Shown here: in pieces, positions 15,573-23,337 of the stretch
Numbering within the stretch: the first letter of the stretch is position 1
How the letters are laid out: each line of letters begins with the position of its first letter
Assembly: GCA_021107945.1 (NCBI GenBank)
Contig: JAIORV010000028.1
Location: forward strand, 1 to 64,000
Direction of reading: 5' to 3'
Origin: Vulcanimicrobiota bacterium
GTDB taxonomy: Bacteria; Vulcanimicrobiota; JAJTBE01
DNA length: 64,000 nt
The notes under the pieces: generated by a model
What the model saw: only the letters and a program-made list of their open reading frames with translations
The model's database searches: none
Told to the model about the DNA's origin: nothing
Position numbers and translations under genes: made by a program

Positions 15573-17279
15573 TCACATAGTTACATCTTCGACAGTGTTG
15601 GCATATACCTCTTCTATTGAGGTTAGTCCCTGTAAAGCTTTTAGAAATCCGCTCTCCCTCAGTGATCTTACCTTTGTACTACGAAGGTAAGTCCGGACAC
15701 TTGAAGAGCTGAAATCCTTTATGGGAATCGCCGTTTTTAAATCCCAATCATTCATCATTATCTCATAGATGGCCATTCTACCTTTATAACCGAAGTTGTT
15801 GCAATCTTCACATCCGGCAGGTTTGTAAATCGAGAAAGCTTCAGAAGAATTATATGATTTTGAAATCAGTTCTTTTAATTTATCCCCGGTCATTGTTTCG
15901 TCGGATTTCTTACATTTATCACATAACTGCCTTAATAATCTCTGTGCAAGTGCCGCTATGAGCGTCTCGGAGACCAGGTAGGGCGGGACTCCCATCTCGA
16001 TAAGGCGGTCGATTGAGGTTGAAGCGTCATTCGTATGCAATGTACTAAGAACCAGGTGACCGGTCAGAGCTAATCTTATTGTGATATCCGCCGATTGCTT
16101 GTCGCGAATCTCACCAAGCATTACAATGTCAGGGTCATGTCTTAATACTGATTTCAAGCCCAGGGTATATGTCAGCCCGATATCTTCCCGTGCCTGTAAC
16201 TGCATTATTCCATCCAGTCTGTGCTCCACTGGATCTTCAAGAGTGATTATCTTTTTCTCCGGGGAATTCAGATGACTCAAAATTGCAAAAAGACTTGTGG
16301 ATTTTCCCGATCCCGTGGGACCTGTAACAAGTATTAGTCCGAATGGACGAGTGATTGTTTTCATGATTTTTAAATAATCGTCTTCCTCGAAACCAATTTC
16401 AGACAAGTTGAAACGGGATTTTTTTACAAGGATTCTTATTACGATCCCTTCTCCGTAAATAAATGGAATTATAGAAACTCTAAAGTCAATTTGCTGTCCA
16501 TATACTATTTTATTTATCCTGCCGTCCTGGGGATGTCTTCTCTCGGCAAGATCCATATCCGAAAGTATCTTGATTCTCGATATGATCGACGAGTAGAGAA
16601 TTTTTGGAGGACCGGGAAATTCATGAAGAATTCCGTCGATTCTGTAACGAAGCGCTATTCTGTTTCCAAGAGGCTCCAGATGGATGTCGCTTGCGCCCAT
16701 TACGAAGCCCTGGTGAAGAATATGGTTCACAAGTTGAACAACAGGGGCGCTGCTTTCTTCCACTCGTACCTGGATATCGTCAAGATACTCTCCGGCGGCT
16801 TCCATATTCCTCTTGTCATCACTTATGGTCTGGATGGCTTTCTGAATGCTGTCTTTTACTGCATATACCTCGTCAAGTTTGTGAAGAATGCCGCTCCCCA
16901 GGCAGAGAAAAGGCTGCACTTTTAATCCAGTCAATACTTTAACATAATCCAGGGTATCGACATTGAAAGGATCTTCCACACCAATACCGATTGTATTCCC
17001 CAGGACAAAAAGCGGAATTATCTGTAAGTCTCTTGCAGCTTTCTCAGGCACAGCTTCGATGGCTTCAATGTCAATCTCAAGTTCGTCCAGCATTATGCCG
17101 GGAGTTTCATAATAATCCTCAAGTTTCTCTAACAGCACAGACTCCGAAAGGATGAAATTATTGAGTAAAATCGTATGAAAACCAGCTCCTGTATCCCTGT
17201 GGATGTCCAGGATTTTCTGGTATATATCCTGATCTATTAATCCTTCTTCAAGAAGGTTTGTTACAAAATTTACTTCCAT
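15573..17279 (-). CDS. Type IV pilus / T2SS assembly ATPase (GspE/PilB)
   Basis: 568 residues. The N-terminal MshEN-type domain (about 35-140, 'LDELEIDIEAIEAVPEKAAR') is the one that can bind c-di-GMP in some relatives. Walker A is GPTGSGKST (about 318-326), followed by the Asp box 'ITLEDPVEHRL', Walker B 'PDIVMLGEIRD' and the His box 'LTGHLVLSTLHTNDA'. The C-terminal zinc-binding tetracysteine motif is present (CDKC ... CEDC). It is the hexameric motor that powers pilus or pseudopilus extension. ATG start. Its 3' end is duplicated just downstream. Confidence 0.95.
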   Translation of the reverse strand: MEVNFVTNLLEEGLIDQDIYQKILDIHRDTGAGFHTILLNNFILSESVLLEKLEDYYETPGIMLDELEIDIEAIEAVPEKAARDLQIIPLFVLGNTIGIGVEDPFNVDTLDYVKVLTGLKVQPFLCLGSGILHKLDEVYAVKDSIQKAIQTISDDKRNMEAAGEYLDDIQVRVEESSAPVVQLVNHILHQGFVMGASDIHLEPLGNRIALRYRIDGILHEFPGPPKILYSSIISRIKILSDMDLAERRHPQDGRINKIVYGQQIDFRVSIIPFIYGEGIVIRILVKKSRFNLSEIGFEEDDYLKIMKTITRPFGLILVTGPTGSGKSTSLFAILSHLNSPEKKIITLEDPVEHRLDGIMQLQAREDIGLTYTLGLKSVLRHDPDIVMLGEIRDKQSADITIRLALTGHLVLSTLHTNDASTSIDRLIEMGVPPYLVSETLIAALAQRLLRQLCDKCKKSDETMTGDKLKELISKSYNSSEAFSIYKPAGCEDCNNFGYKGRMAIYEIMMNDWDLKTAIPIKDFSSSSVRTYLRSTKVRSLRESGFLKALQGLTSIEEVYANTVEDVTM

Positions 17280-17377
17280 AACAAATAAAAGAAATTCCTT
17301 TTTTATTTATACTTCTAAATTAATAACTTTCATTTGTTCAACTTTTAAGTCATTAATTTTGAAGACCATACAATGAA

Positions 17378-18406
17378 TTAAAGCACAAGTCCTACTGCAA
17401 CTTTCATCAGGAGCATCTCGTCTGAGTCTGAATCAAGATCTTTTTGTGTTCTGGAAAGTCCCGGTATATTCAATTGGTCATACTTTGTTTCAGTATTTAC
17501 CTGGGCGGAGATGAATTCGGCTAATCCTTTTATCCTTGCTCCCCCTCCACTTAGCAAAACAGTGCTTACATCCAGGGGATTGGAGGTTAATCGGACTTTG
17601 TAAAACTTCAAGGTTCTCTTAATTTCTTTTGACCAGGAATCAAGAGTGGCATTGAAATGTGTGTCCCTGTCAAGCCGTATGTCATAATCACACTTAATTT
17701 TCTCTGCTTCTTTGAATGTCACGCGTTTGCTTGTAACGAAAGATTCAGTGAAATTCTTGCCGCCAAGTGAAAAATATCGGGAGTGATATATCACATTGTC
17801 CTTACACAGTGCCACATTGGTATATCTGAATCCTATGTCAATAAGCATCACTAATTGATCCCCGCGGTGATATTCGCTAAAGGTATTTGTCTTTCCGAGA
17901 GCGATTGTCGAGGGCACCGAGATTTTCTCCGCCGATAAAGAACTCTGAATAGAGAAAAGAGAACGCATTTCATTAACTATCGACTTCGGAATTGCGCTTA
18001 TTACTATGGCAATTTTGGACTTATCACCGGAAAGGACATCTACCGATTTCTGGTTTATTATTATTTCATCCATTTGAAAGGGGAACATCCTGTCAATTTC
18101 AATGGGTAATGCCACATTAAGCTCGTCGCGGGATAACCTTGGAAGCTCGAGATATTTGACCATTACAGATTCATCTTCAACAGAAGTGAAAATATTCTTT
18201 TCCTTCAGATTGCGTTCCTTATAAATCTGTTTTAAAAGATCGCTTTTTCTTTTAAGCCTGATCTCGGAGTCAAAGGGCTCTTCGGGAAGGTTTATGGGAA
18301 AAATGGCAAAATACACGATTTTTTTCCCACCCTGGGACTCCGCAACCTTGATGGAATCAGTTCCCATATCAAGGCCTACCCTGTTTTTAGAGCCAAAAAA
18401 GAACAT
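17378..18406 (-). CDS. pilM: Type IV pilus assembly protein PilM
   Basis: 342 residues, actin-like ATPase fold. The phosphate-1 motif is RVGLDMGTDSIKVAE (about 8-22), phosphate-2 is VMLIDIGFRYTNVAL (about 185-199) and the adenosine motif is VLLSGGGARIKGLAEF. 'MVKYLELPRLSRDEL' and the EIDRMFPF region are typical of PilM. PilM is a cytoplasmic ring protein that binds the N-terminal tail of PilN. No separate pilN or pilO is present; its immediate upstream neighbour is the large single-span protein at 18423-19850, which may be the membrane partner. Confidence 0.93.
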   Translation of the reverse strand: MFFFGSKNRVGLDMGTDSIKVAESQGGKKIVYFAIFPINLPEEPFDSEIRLKRKSDLLKQIYKERNLKEKNIFTSVEDESVMVKYLELPRLSRDELNVALPIEIDRMFPFQMDEIIINQKSVDVLSGDKSKIAIVISAIPKSIVNEMRSLFSIQSSLSAEKISVPSTIALGKTNTFSEYHRGDQLVMLIDIGFRYTNVALCKDNVIYHSRYFSLGGKNFTESFVTSKRVTFKEAEKIKCDYDIRLDRDTHFNATLDSWSKEIKRTLKFYKVRLTSNPLDVSTVLLSGGGARIKGLAEFISAQVNTETKYDQLNIPGLSRTQKDLDSDSDEMLLMKVAVGLVL

Positions 18407-18422
18407 TAAACAAATTCCTTCA

Positions 18423-19850
18423 TCAATCTAACGGTATAATTGTGGGCTTTTCATCAGGTTGCTCCTGTACCGATTCTTTGCCGGGAGCGGGAGGGATCGG
18501 AGGGGCTTCGCCACCGGGAGGTGGAATGGCGGGAGGACCTTCACCAGGACCGGCACTGCTTTTCCCCGTAGCGGATTTTGGTTGTCCCGGAGGGGCATAT
18601 TCGCCCGCTTTGGGATAAGCTCCGCCTCCGTATTCGCCGGCGCGGGGATAATCTCCCTTTCCACGGTATCTACCTGCTTTTGGGTACTTTCCACCCGTAA
18701 AAGACGGCGGAGCGCTTCGAAAGCCGCCTGTCACCGGAGCGGGGCGAGTTGTCATCGGAGCGGAAACGGATGTGCCGGAAGATGCACCTGACATCTTCAT
18801 CCTGATGGTGCGAGTACTGGAACCATTCGATATGGTGATTGCATCATCCCCGATTGCGGTTACACGCCAGCCGTTTATTGTAGAGCCGACACTGACTTCC
18901 CTGTTGACTGCATTATCCAGGATAAGTGCTTTTTTCGAATCACCGGAGAGCATAACGCCTTTTAACTCGAACCCGGCATCATCAGAATAAGACAGTGAGG
19001 AAGGATCCGGAACGGAATCTCCACCGGGACCCAGGGGAGTTAGCCTCACTGGCTCTCGGCCGGTTGACTCGTCGGGAGGAGTTACCTCTCCCTCTTTTTC
19101 TCCCGGTTTGAGAGGTTTCAACTCCGGCTCTTCTCCTGTAGGCTTTGGTAAAGGAGATTCTTCCATGATTACACTTGACAATTCAGAAAGCGGGATTGAC
19201 TTGAGTAAAAGCTTATCATAGTTTTCGAGCCTGATTGCCTCATCACTGGAAGGCTCAACTTTCCCGTCCTTCAGATCCACAAACCAGGTAAATGTGGTTT
19301 TCTTATTGTTAATGCTCCAGTCATGAAAAACGTCGTAGTATCTTCCGTCTTCTGGTTTATTAATGCTTGGTTCCACTCGCCATCTTTCGATGACGACCCT
19401 GTCTCCTCTTTCCTTTTCGATGGATTTCCTGTAAAATTCCAGGCGGGAAGCAATTGACATTGTAGTGTATTTTCCCTCATTCTCTCTCACCAACTTGAGA
19501 ACTTTTTCCTTGTTTTGCTCCTCAGCCGTTTTTCCTATGGGAGAGGGAGGTAAGAGAACCGCTCTTAACTTTTGCCTCATTTGCTCTCTGCCTCCAAAGT
19601 TAAAATAATAAAGATAAAAGCCCAGAACAAGAACAAATATGGCAACAACAATTCCAAAAGCGACTTTGTTTATCGGAGATGTTGATTTGGTTTCAGGGAT
19701 TTTCTTCTCAGCGTTATTGCCGGATTTTACTTCTCCCTTTTTTATGGCATCCTTTTCCTTGTTTTCTATTTTCTTTACAGCTTTTTCTTCGGAACCATTT
19801 ACCTCATCGTTTGATTTGCCCTGTTTTTTATCGTCCTTTTCTTTTTTCAT
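18423..19850 (-). CDS. Single-span membrane protein with PilP/GspC-like domain
   Basis: 475 residues. The order is: Lys/Glu-rich cytoplasmic tail (1-60), one transmembrane helix (about 62-84, 'VAFGIVVAIFVLVLGFYLYYF'-like span), a periplasmic alpha/beta region (100-215), a Pro/Glu linker, a beta-rich segment near 290-345 ('FELKGVMLSGDSKKALI ... VSVGSTINGWRVTAI') resembling the PilP/GspC homology region, then a Pro/Gly tail with four 'YP(K/R)AG(R/E)Y' type repeats near 390-425. It sits directly before pilM, where PilN/O/P genes normally lie. It may combine the inner-membrane alignment role with secretin docking; that is inference. Confidence 0.65.
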   Translation of the reverse strand: MKKEKDDKKQGKSNDEVNGSEEKAVKKIENKEKDAIKKGEVKSGNNAEKKIPETKSTSPINKVAFGIVVAIFVLVLGFYLYYFNFGGREQMRQKLRAVLLPPSPIGKTAEEQNKEKVLKLVRENEGKYTTMSIASRLEFYRKSIEKERGDRVVIERWRVEPSINKPEDGRYYDVFHDWSINNKKTTFTWFVDLKDGKVEPSSDEAIRLENYDKLLLKSIPLSELSSVIMEESPLPKPTGEEPELKPLKPGEKEGEVTPPDESTGREPVRLTPLGPGGDSVPDPSSLSYSDDAGFELKGVMLSGDSKKALILDNAVNREVSVGSTINGWRVTAIGDDAITISNGSSTRTIRMKMSGASSGTSVSAPMTTRPAPVTGGFRSAPPSFTGGKYPKAGRYRGKGDYPRAGEYGGGAYPKAGEYAPPGQPKSATGKSSAGPGEGPPAIPPPGGEAPPIPPAPGKESVQEQPDEKPTIIPLD

Positions 19851-20403
19851 GTGGAATCAATCCTTTGAATAATTATTTTAAATTCCCCTGACATAATAGA
19901 TTGTCTGCCGAAATTCTAACCCAAAATGCTTATTAATTCAAGTTCAATAATACGAGAATGGTTCGTTTTGTCCTGCAAACCAGGTGAATGATCTTGACGA
20001 ACGATATGTGATATCACCGACGGCAGCAAAGGAATAATCAAACATTGATAGAATAATACAAATTATTGATTATAATAAATATGACATTATTAATTTTCAC
20101 TATTCACCAAAGAGTTTGTAGATTATACAAAGTCTTAAAATGAAGTGCCTGTTTAATATATTGGATAACAGTATTTGAAGTATGCATGCAGTTCCCTTAC
20201 AGCCTGGGTTGGGACCGGTCTCAGAAATATTCTGAAGGGGGCATGAAATAAGGATTAAATAATTCCTCCCGTAAGAGGAGTCCGAATGAAATAGGTACGA
20301 TAATTGTTATAATGCTTCAACATCAACCTATATCGGCTTCCGGGAATATGAAACGTAACAATATGACAAATCATAATTATTATTCTAAAGGAGGTTGTTT
20401 CTC
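19851..20403. other. Divergent intergenic region
   Basis: 553 bases between the pilus operon and the C10 protease gene. It is AT-rich, has no coding frame worth keeping, and must carry promoters for both sides. Only the extended -10 at 20305-20313 is clear. A small hairpin (CCTCCCGTAAGAGGAG-like, about 20264-20281) precedes it. Confidence 0.55.
20305..20313 (+). promoter_or_regulatory. Putative extended -10 promoter (TGtTATAAT)
   Basis: TG at 20305-20306 and TATAAT at 20308-20313, about 90 bases before the start of the C10 protease gene. The -35 is poor. Match only. Confidence 0.5.
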
Positions 20404-22059
20404 ATGGCTTATTCCGGAAAAATCAGAAAATACAGGGTTTCATTGATTTTTGCTCTGATCTTCCTCTTCGCTTTAATTGGCTTTTTTGGTTGTGGCGGAG
20501 GCGGAGGCGGCGGAGGCGGAAGTAATCCCGTCACGCCCAGTATAACTCCCACCCCTATCAGTACTCCCGCCCTTGAATATGACACAGCATATAAATGGCA
20601 GGTTGAAGCGGTCAGTACAGATGAAGGCATGTCAACAGGCCCGGTATGGTCATTCACTACCAAGCCTGAAGAGGGCACGATGTCTCGTGGAGAAGTTGAT
20701 CCCGATCTTGCAAAAACCATTGCGATGGCACATATTAAGAGAGCAAGAAGTCGGTCCCAGGTTGTAAAGAAATATGGGCAGATACTTAAAAAAATGCCCG
20801 CCGATCCTGTCGGGGACTTGAAAATACTTGGGGATAAAGACAAAAGTAATGTCACCCTTGCATACGTTTTCAACTTGAAACCCAAAGGATATATCGTGGT
20901 TTCTCCCGACAAGGCATTTCCCCCTGTGATTGCTTATTCCTATACTTCTGATTTTTCCTGGAAGGAAGTGCCTCAAAATGCACTTTTACATTTATTAAGA
21001 TATGACATGAAACTGAGACTACAGGCGCTTGAAAAGGGGGAAATTCCCAGAGATGCAATGATAAAATCAGGAAGATTGTGGAGTCAATATCTAAGTGGAA
21101 AAGTATTAAATGAAAAGCATCAAAAGGCGATATGGGGACCTCTCATGACTTTTCCAAGCTGGAATCAAACCTCACCTTATGATAATGATTGCCCGATTGA
21201 TCCGGTTACCTCGGAGCGATCCATGGTCGGATGTGTTGCAACATCAATGGCGCAAGTATTGAATTACTGGAAATCTCCCACATCGGTTTCTTTCACGTCC
21301 GCAGATAACTATACTACACCTACAAGGGGAATTGAGATTGACGCGACAACTGCAAGCTTTTCAAATATTAATTACGCCGGTGGAGCCCCCGATGACGCCA
21401 CAAAAGCGGCAATAAGTTTTGCTTGCGGGGTTTCCGTATGGATGAATTATACAAGTGACAGCTCGGGGGCTAATTTTCTTAATGTAGCTTCCCAATTAGG
21501 ATACAGGTTTGGATTTGTAAAAACTTATATGGAAGATTATAATACCGGTTTTAATCCCACCAAAATTATAAGTAATGTAAAAAATGGATACCCGGTAATA
21601 ATTTCCATCTTAACAGCCGACAGCGGCCACTCTCTGAATCTCGACGGTTATGATGATTCCAATGAAACATATCACCTGAATTTTGGATGGGGTGGAGCAT
21701 CAGACGGATGGTATTCTTTACCTGACGGACTTCCCGCTCCATTTACTTCGGTCAGGGCATGTGTAGTTGATATTTATCCTTATACAGAGCCCACACCCAC
21801 ACCCACACCCACACCGACGCCCTCGCCGACAACCACTTCAACACCGACGCCCACTCCGTCACCGACTTCCACACCGCCGATTGTGCCGGAAAATCCACGT
21901 CCACCTGATGAAGAGGAAGATACCCCGGTAGATCCCACATTGCACTGGTCGTTTTGCATAGGAGCCGACCATTATAATATTTATATATGGCCCTCACATG
22001 AGACCAAGCCTTCCACTCCAACGGCGCAAGGACTTACAAGCCCTCAATATACGCCCTGA
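20404..22059 (+). CDS. Secreted lipoprotein cysteine protease (family C10, streptopain-like)
   Basis: 551 residues. The N-terminal hydrophobic segment ends in IGFFGC followed by a run of nine Gly (lipobox). After a Thr/Pro linker comes the end of a fibronectin-type-III-like domain (AYKWQVEAVS ... GPVWSFTT), then the Spi-type inhibitory propeptide (about 95-230), then the C10 catalytic domain: nucleophile Cys in SMVGCVATSMAQVLNYW (about 275), His in DSGHSLNLDGYD (about 409), and 'LNFGWGGASDGWY'. A TP-repeat linker then leads to the first half of an Fn3-like domain, ending at QYTP. Joined C-terminus to N-terminus, the two half domains make one complete domain. ATG at 20404 follows AAAGGAGG by 9 bases. 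Confidence 0.9.
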   Translation: MAYSGKIRKYRVSLIFALIFLFALIGFFGCGGGGGGGGGSNPVTPSITPTPISTPALEYDTAYKWQVEAVSTDEGMSTGPVWSFTTKPEEGTMSRGEVDPDLAKTIAMAHIKRARSRSQVVKKYGQILKKMPADPVGDLKILGDKDKSNVTLAYVFNLKPKGYIVVSPDKAFPPVIAYSYTSDFSWKEVPQNALLHLLRYDMKLRLQALEKGEIPRDAMIKSGRLWSQYLSGKVLNEKHQKAIWGPLMTFPSWNQTSPYDNDCPIDPVTSERSMVGCVATSMAQVLNYWKSPTSVSFTSADNYTTPTRGIEIDATTASFSNINYAGGAPDDATKAAISFACGVSVWMNYTSDSSGANFLNVASQLGYRFGFVKTYMEDYNTGFNPTKIISNVKNGYPVIISILTADSGHSLNLDGYDDSNETYHLNFGWGGASDGWYSLPDGLPAPFTSVRACVVDIYPYTEPTPTPTPTPTPSPTTTSTPTPTPSPTSTPPIVPENPRPPDEEEDTPVDPTLHWSFCIGADHYNIYIWPSHETKPSTPTAQGLTSPQYTP

Positions 22060-22094
22060 AAATACACCCTGAAAAAATCGTATATATTCAGACC

Positions 22095-22160
22095 GCCTAA
22101 TGTGGGAGAGGCAGTCAGCTTCGATATTCGTGGCAAGATACCACTCCAGTAAAGGTTGGA
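22095..22160. repeat. REP-like dispersed repeat
   Basis: TGTGGGAGAGGCAGTCAGCTTCGATATTCGTGGCAAGATACCACTCC-type block. It matches, in inverse orientation, the block at about 40033-40083, including the GTG(G/A)CAAGAT(A/G)CCACTCC end. It lies just after the C10 protease gene, so apparent coding extensions here are repeat sequence. Confidence 0.65.
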
Positions 22161-22210
22161 CTGAATGCTTATGATGCCACTCATACAAGGTGGGTGATTG
22201 AATAATTGCC

Positions 22211-22277
22211 TATATTTTAAGTCTGGTTTTAACCGGTTCGGGGTCAACCTGTTGACTACCGTGTTATTTCGTTTTTC
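22211..22277 (-). pseudogene. Degenerate copy of the 3' end of the transglutaminase-like gene
   Basis: About 67 bases align with 23339-23428, the last codons of the gene at 23338-25818: both have TATATTTT(T)AA, GG(T/A)TTTTA-C-(A/G)GTTC, GGTCAACCTG(T/C)TGA and, after a gap of roughly 20 bases, TGTTATTTC(G/C)TTTTTCT. The copy lies beyond the 3' end of the methyltransferase gene, so that gene is bracketed by two versions of the same 3' end. Confidence 0.65.
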
Positions 22278-22310
22278 TGTCCTGGATCTCCAGGTTGCAT
22301 ATGTATTGAT

Positions 22311-23264
22311 CTATTTTTTTCTCATTATAAGAAAAAAGTGTTGTTTGGCAATCACATCGGGACTTTCCAGGAATTCAAACCCAAATTCTTCCAGATACTT
22401 TCGCACTTCCCCTGGGGATAACAGGTTATTTGATTTTAATGGACCTTCAGTATTTTCATCAATAATCACGAGCTTTCCACCGGGTTTCAGGGTTTGACGA
22501 ATATTCTCCATCAACTCTCTGTTTTCATCTTTTATGATTTTATAAACAAGTTTCTTGTCTTTCAGGGGATTTCTATCTTCTTTTGCAGCATAATATTCCG
22601 GCGGGCCGGAAGGTCTTGCGATAAGGTGAATGTCACAAAGGAAAGCAATATCAATTGACCCCGGAGGCAGAAGAAGATCTGTTGTTTCATTCTGTATAAA
22701 TTCTATGTTTTCAAAGTTAACCCCCATCTCCCTGCGTATCCTGTCTTTCTGAACCTTGACATATTTGATTGCCATAGAATTTGTATCCAGTGCATATACT
22801 TTTCCCGATTTCCCGACTCTTTTGGCAAGTTGGAATGTGAAAAAACCGGTACCACAGCCAACCTCGGCAACAATATCACCTTTTTTCAATCCCATTGCAT
22901 CCATTATCTTCCTTGGATTCTGACAGGCGAGTCGTCCTCTTGTAAGCATTACCTTATGTGTCTCAAAATACCCTTTCTCCTCCTCAGTCAAATCGGGATA
23001 ATTGTCCACTTTCAGGGGCTCCACATAGGGGAAATCCTGCTTCGACCAGTCTGAATAATCCATTCCTGAAGCAATCGTGAAGGAAATGAGTTCATTTTTT
23101 TTCTCAATACTACTCTGTGTGGTGGAACGGCTTGAAAAGTCGGCTGATGTGGCGGTTCTTTGCTTCGCTATTGTAAAATAATAAACAAGAAGAATGAGTG
23201 CCGCTGCAACAGGCAAAGCAAAGACAAGAATAAACAGAAATTTCTTTTCTTTCAATTCTCTCAT
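22311..23264 (-). CDS. Membrane-anchored class I SAM-dependent methyltransferase
   Basis: 317 residues. Residues 10-32 form a transmembrane anchor or uncleaved signal. The Rossmann-like methyltransferase core begins near 125: motif I is IVAEVGCGTGFFTFQLA, motif II is KVYALDTNSMAIKYV, then 'SIDIAFLCDIHL' and 'LKPGGKLVIIDEN'. Residues 68-115 ('DWSKQDFPYVEPL ... CQNPRKIMDAMGLK') resemble a common group of small secreted methyltransferases with 'W.....D...QNP..I...LGI'. The substrate is unknown; with an N-out anchor it could act in the periplasm, which would be odd for SAM use, so a cytoplasmic-facing domain is more likely. ATG start, GGAAG upstream. Confidence 0.8.
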   Translation of the reverse strand: MRELKEKKFLFILVFALPVAAALILLVYYFTIAKQRTATSADFSSRSTTQSSIEKKNELISFTIASGMDYSDWSKQDFPYVEPLKVDNYPDLTEEEKGYFETHKVMLTRGRLACQNPRKIMDAMGLKKGDIVAEVGCGTGFFTFQLAKRVGKSGKVYALDTNSMAIKYVKVQKDRIRREMGVNFENIEFIQNETTDLLLPPGSIDIAFLCDIHLIARPSGPPEYYAAKEDRNPLKDKKLVYKIIKDENRELMENIRQTLKPGGKLVIIDENTEGPLKSNNLLSPGEVRKYLEEFGFEFLESPDVIAKQHFFLIMRKK

Positions 23265-23337
23265 CGGACTGACTTCCTTGTAATAGAATTACAGACATTC
23301 CGGACGGAATATAACAAAAGAAAAGGGATGTTTGAAG

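Noticed and set aside
16491-16942. Plus-strand frames opposite gspE
   Set aside because: Shadows of a gene with all expected ATPase motifs.
22060-22200. Continuation of the C10 protease as a decayed domain
   Set aside because: The sequence matches the REP-like block at 40033-40083 in inverse orientation, so the apparent peptide similarity is repeat sequence.
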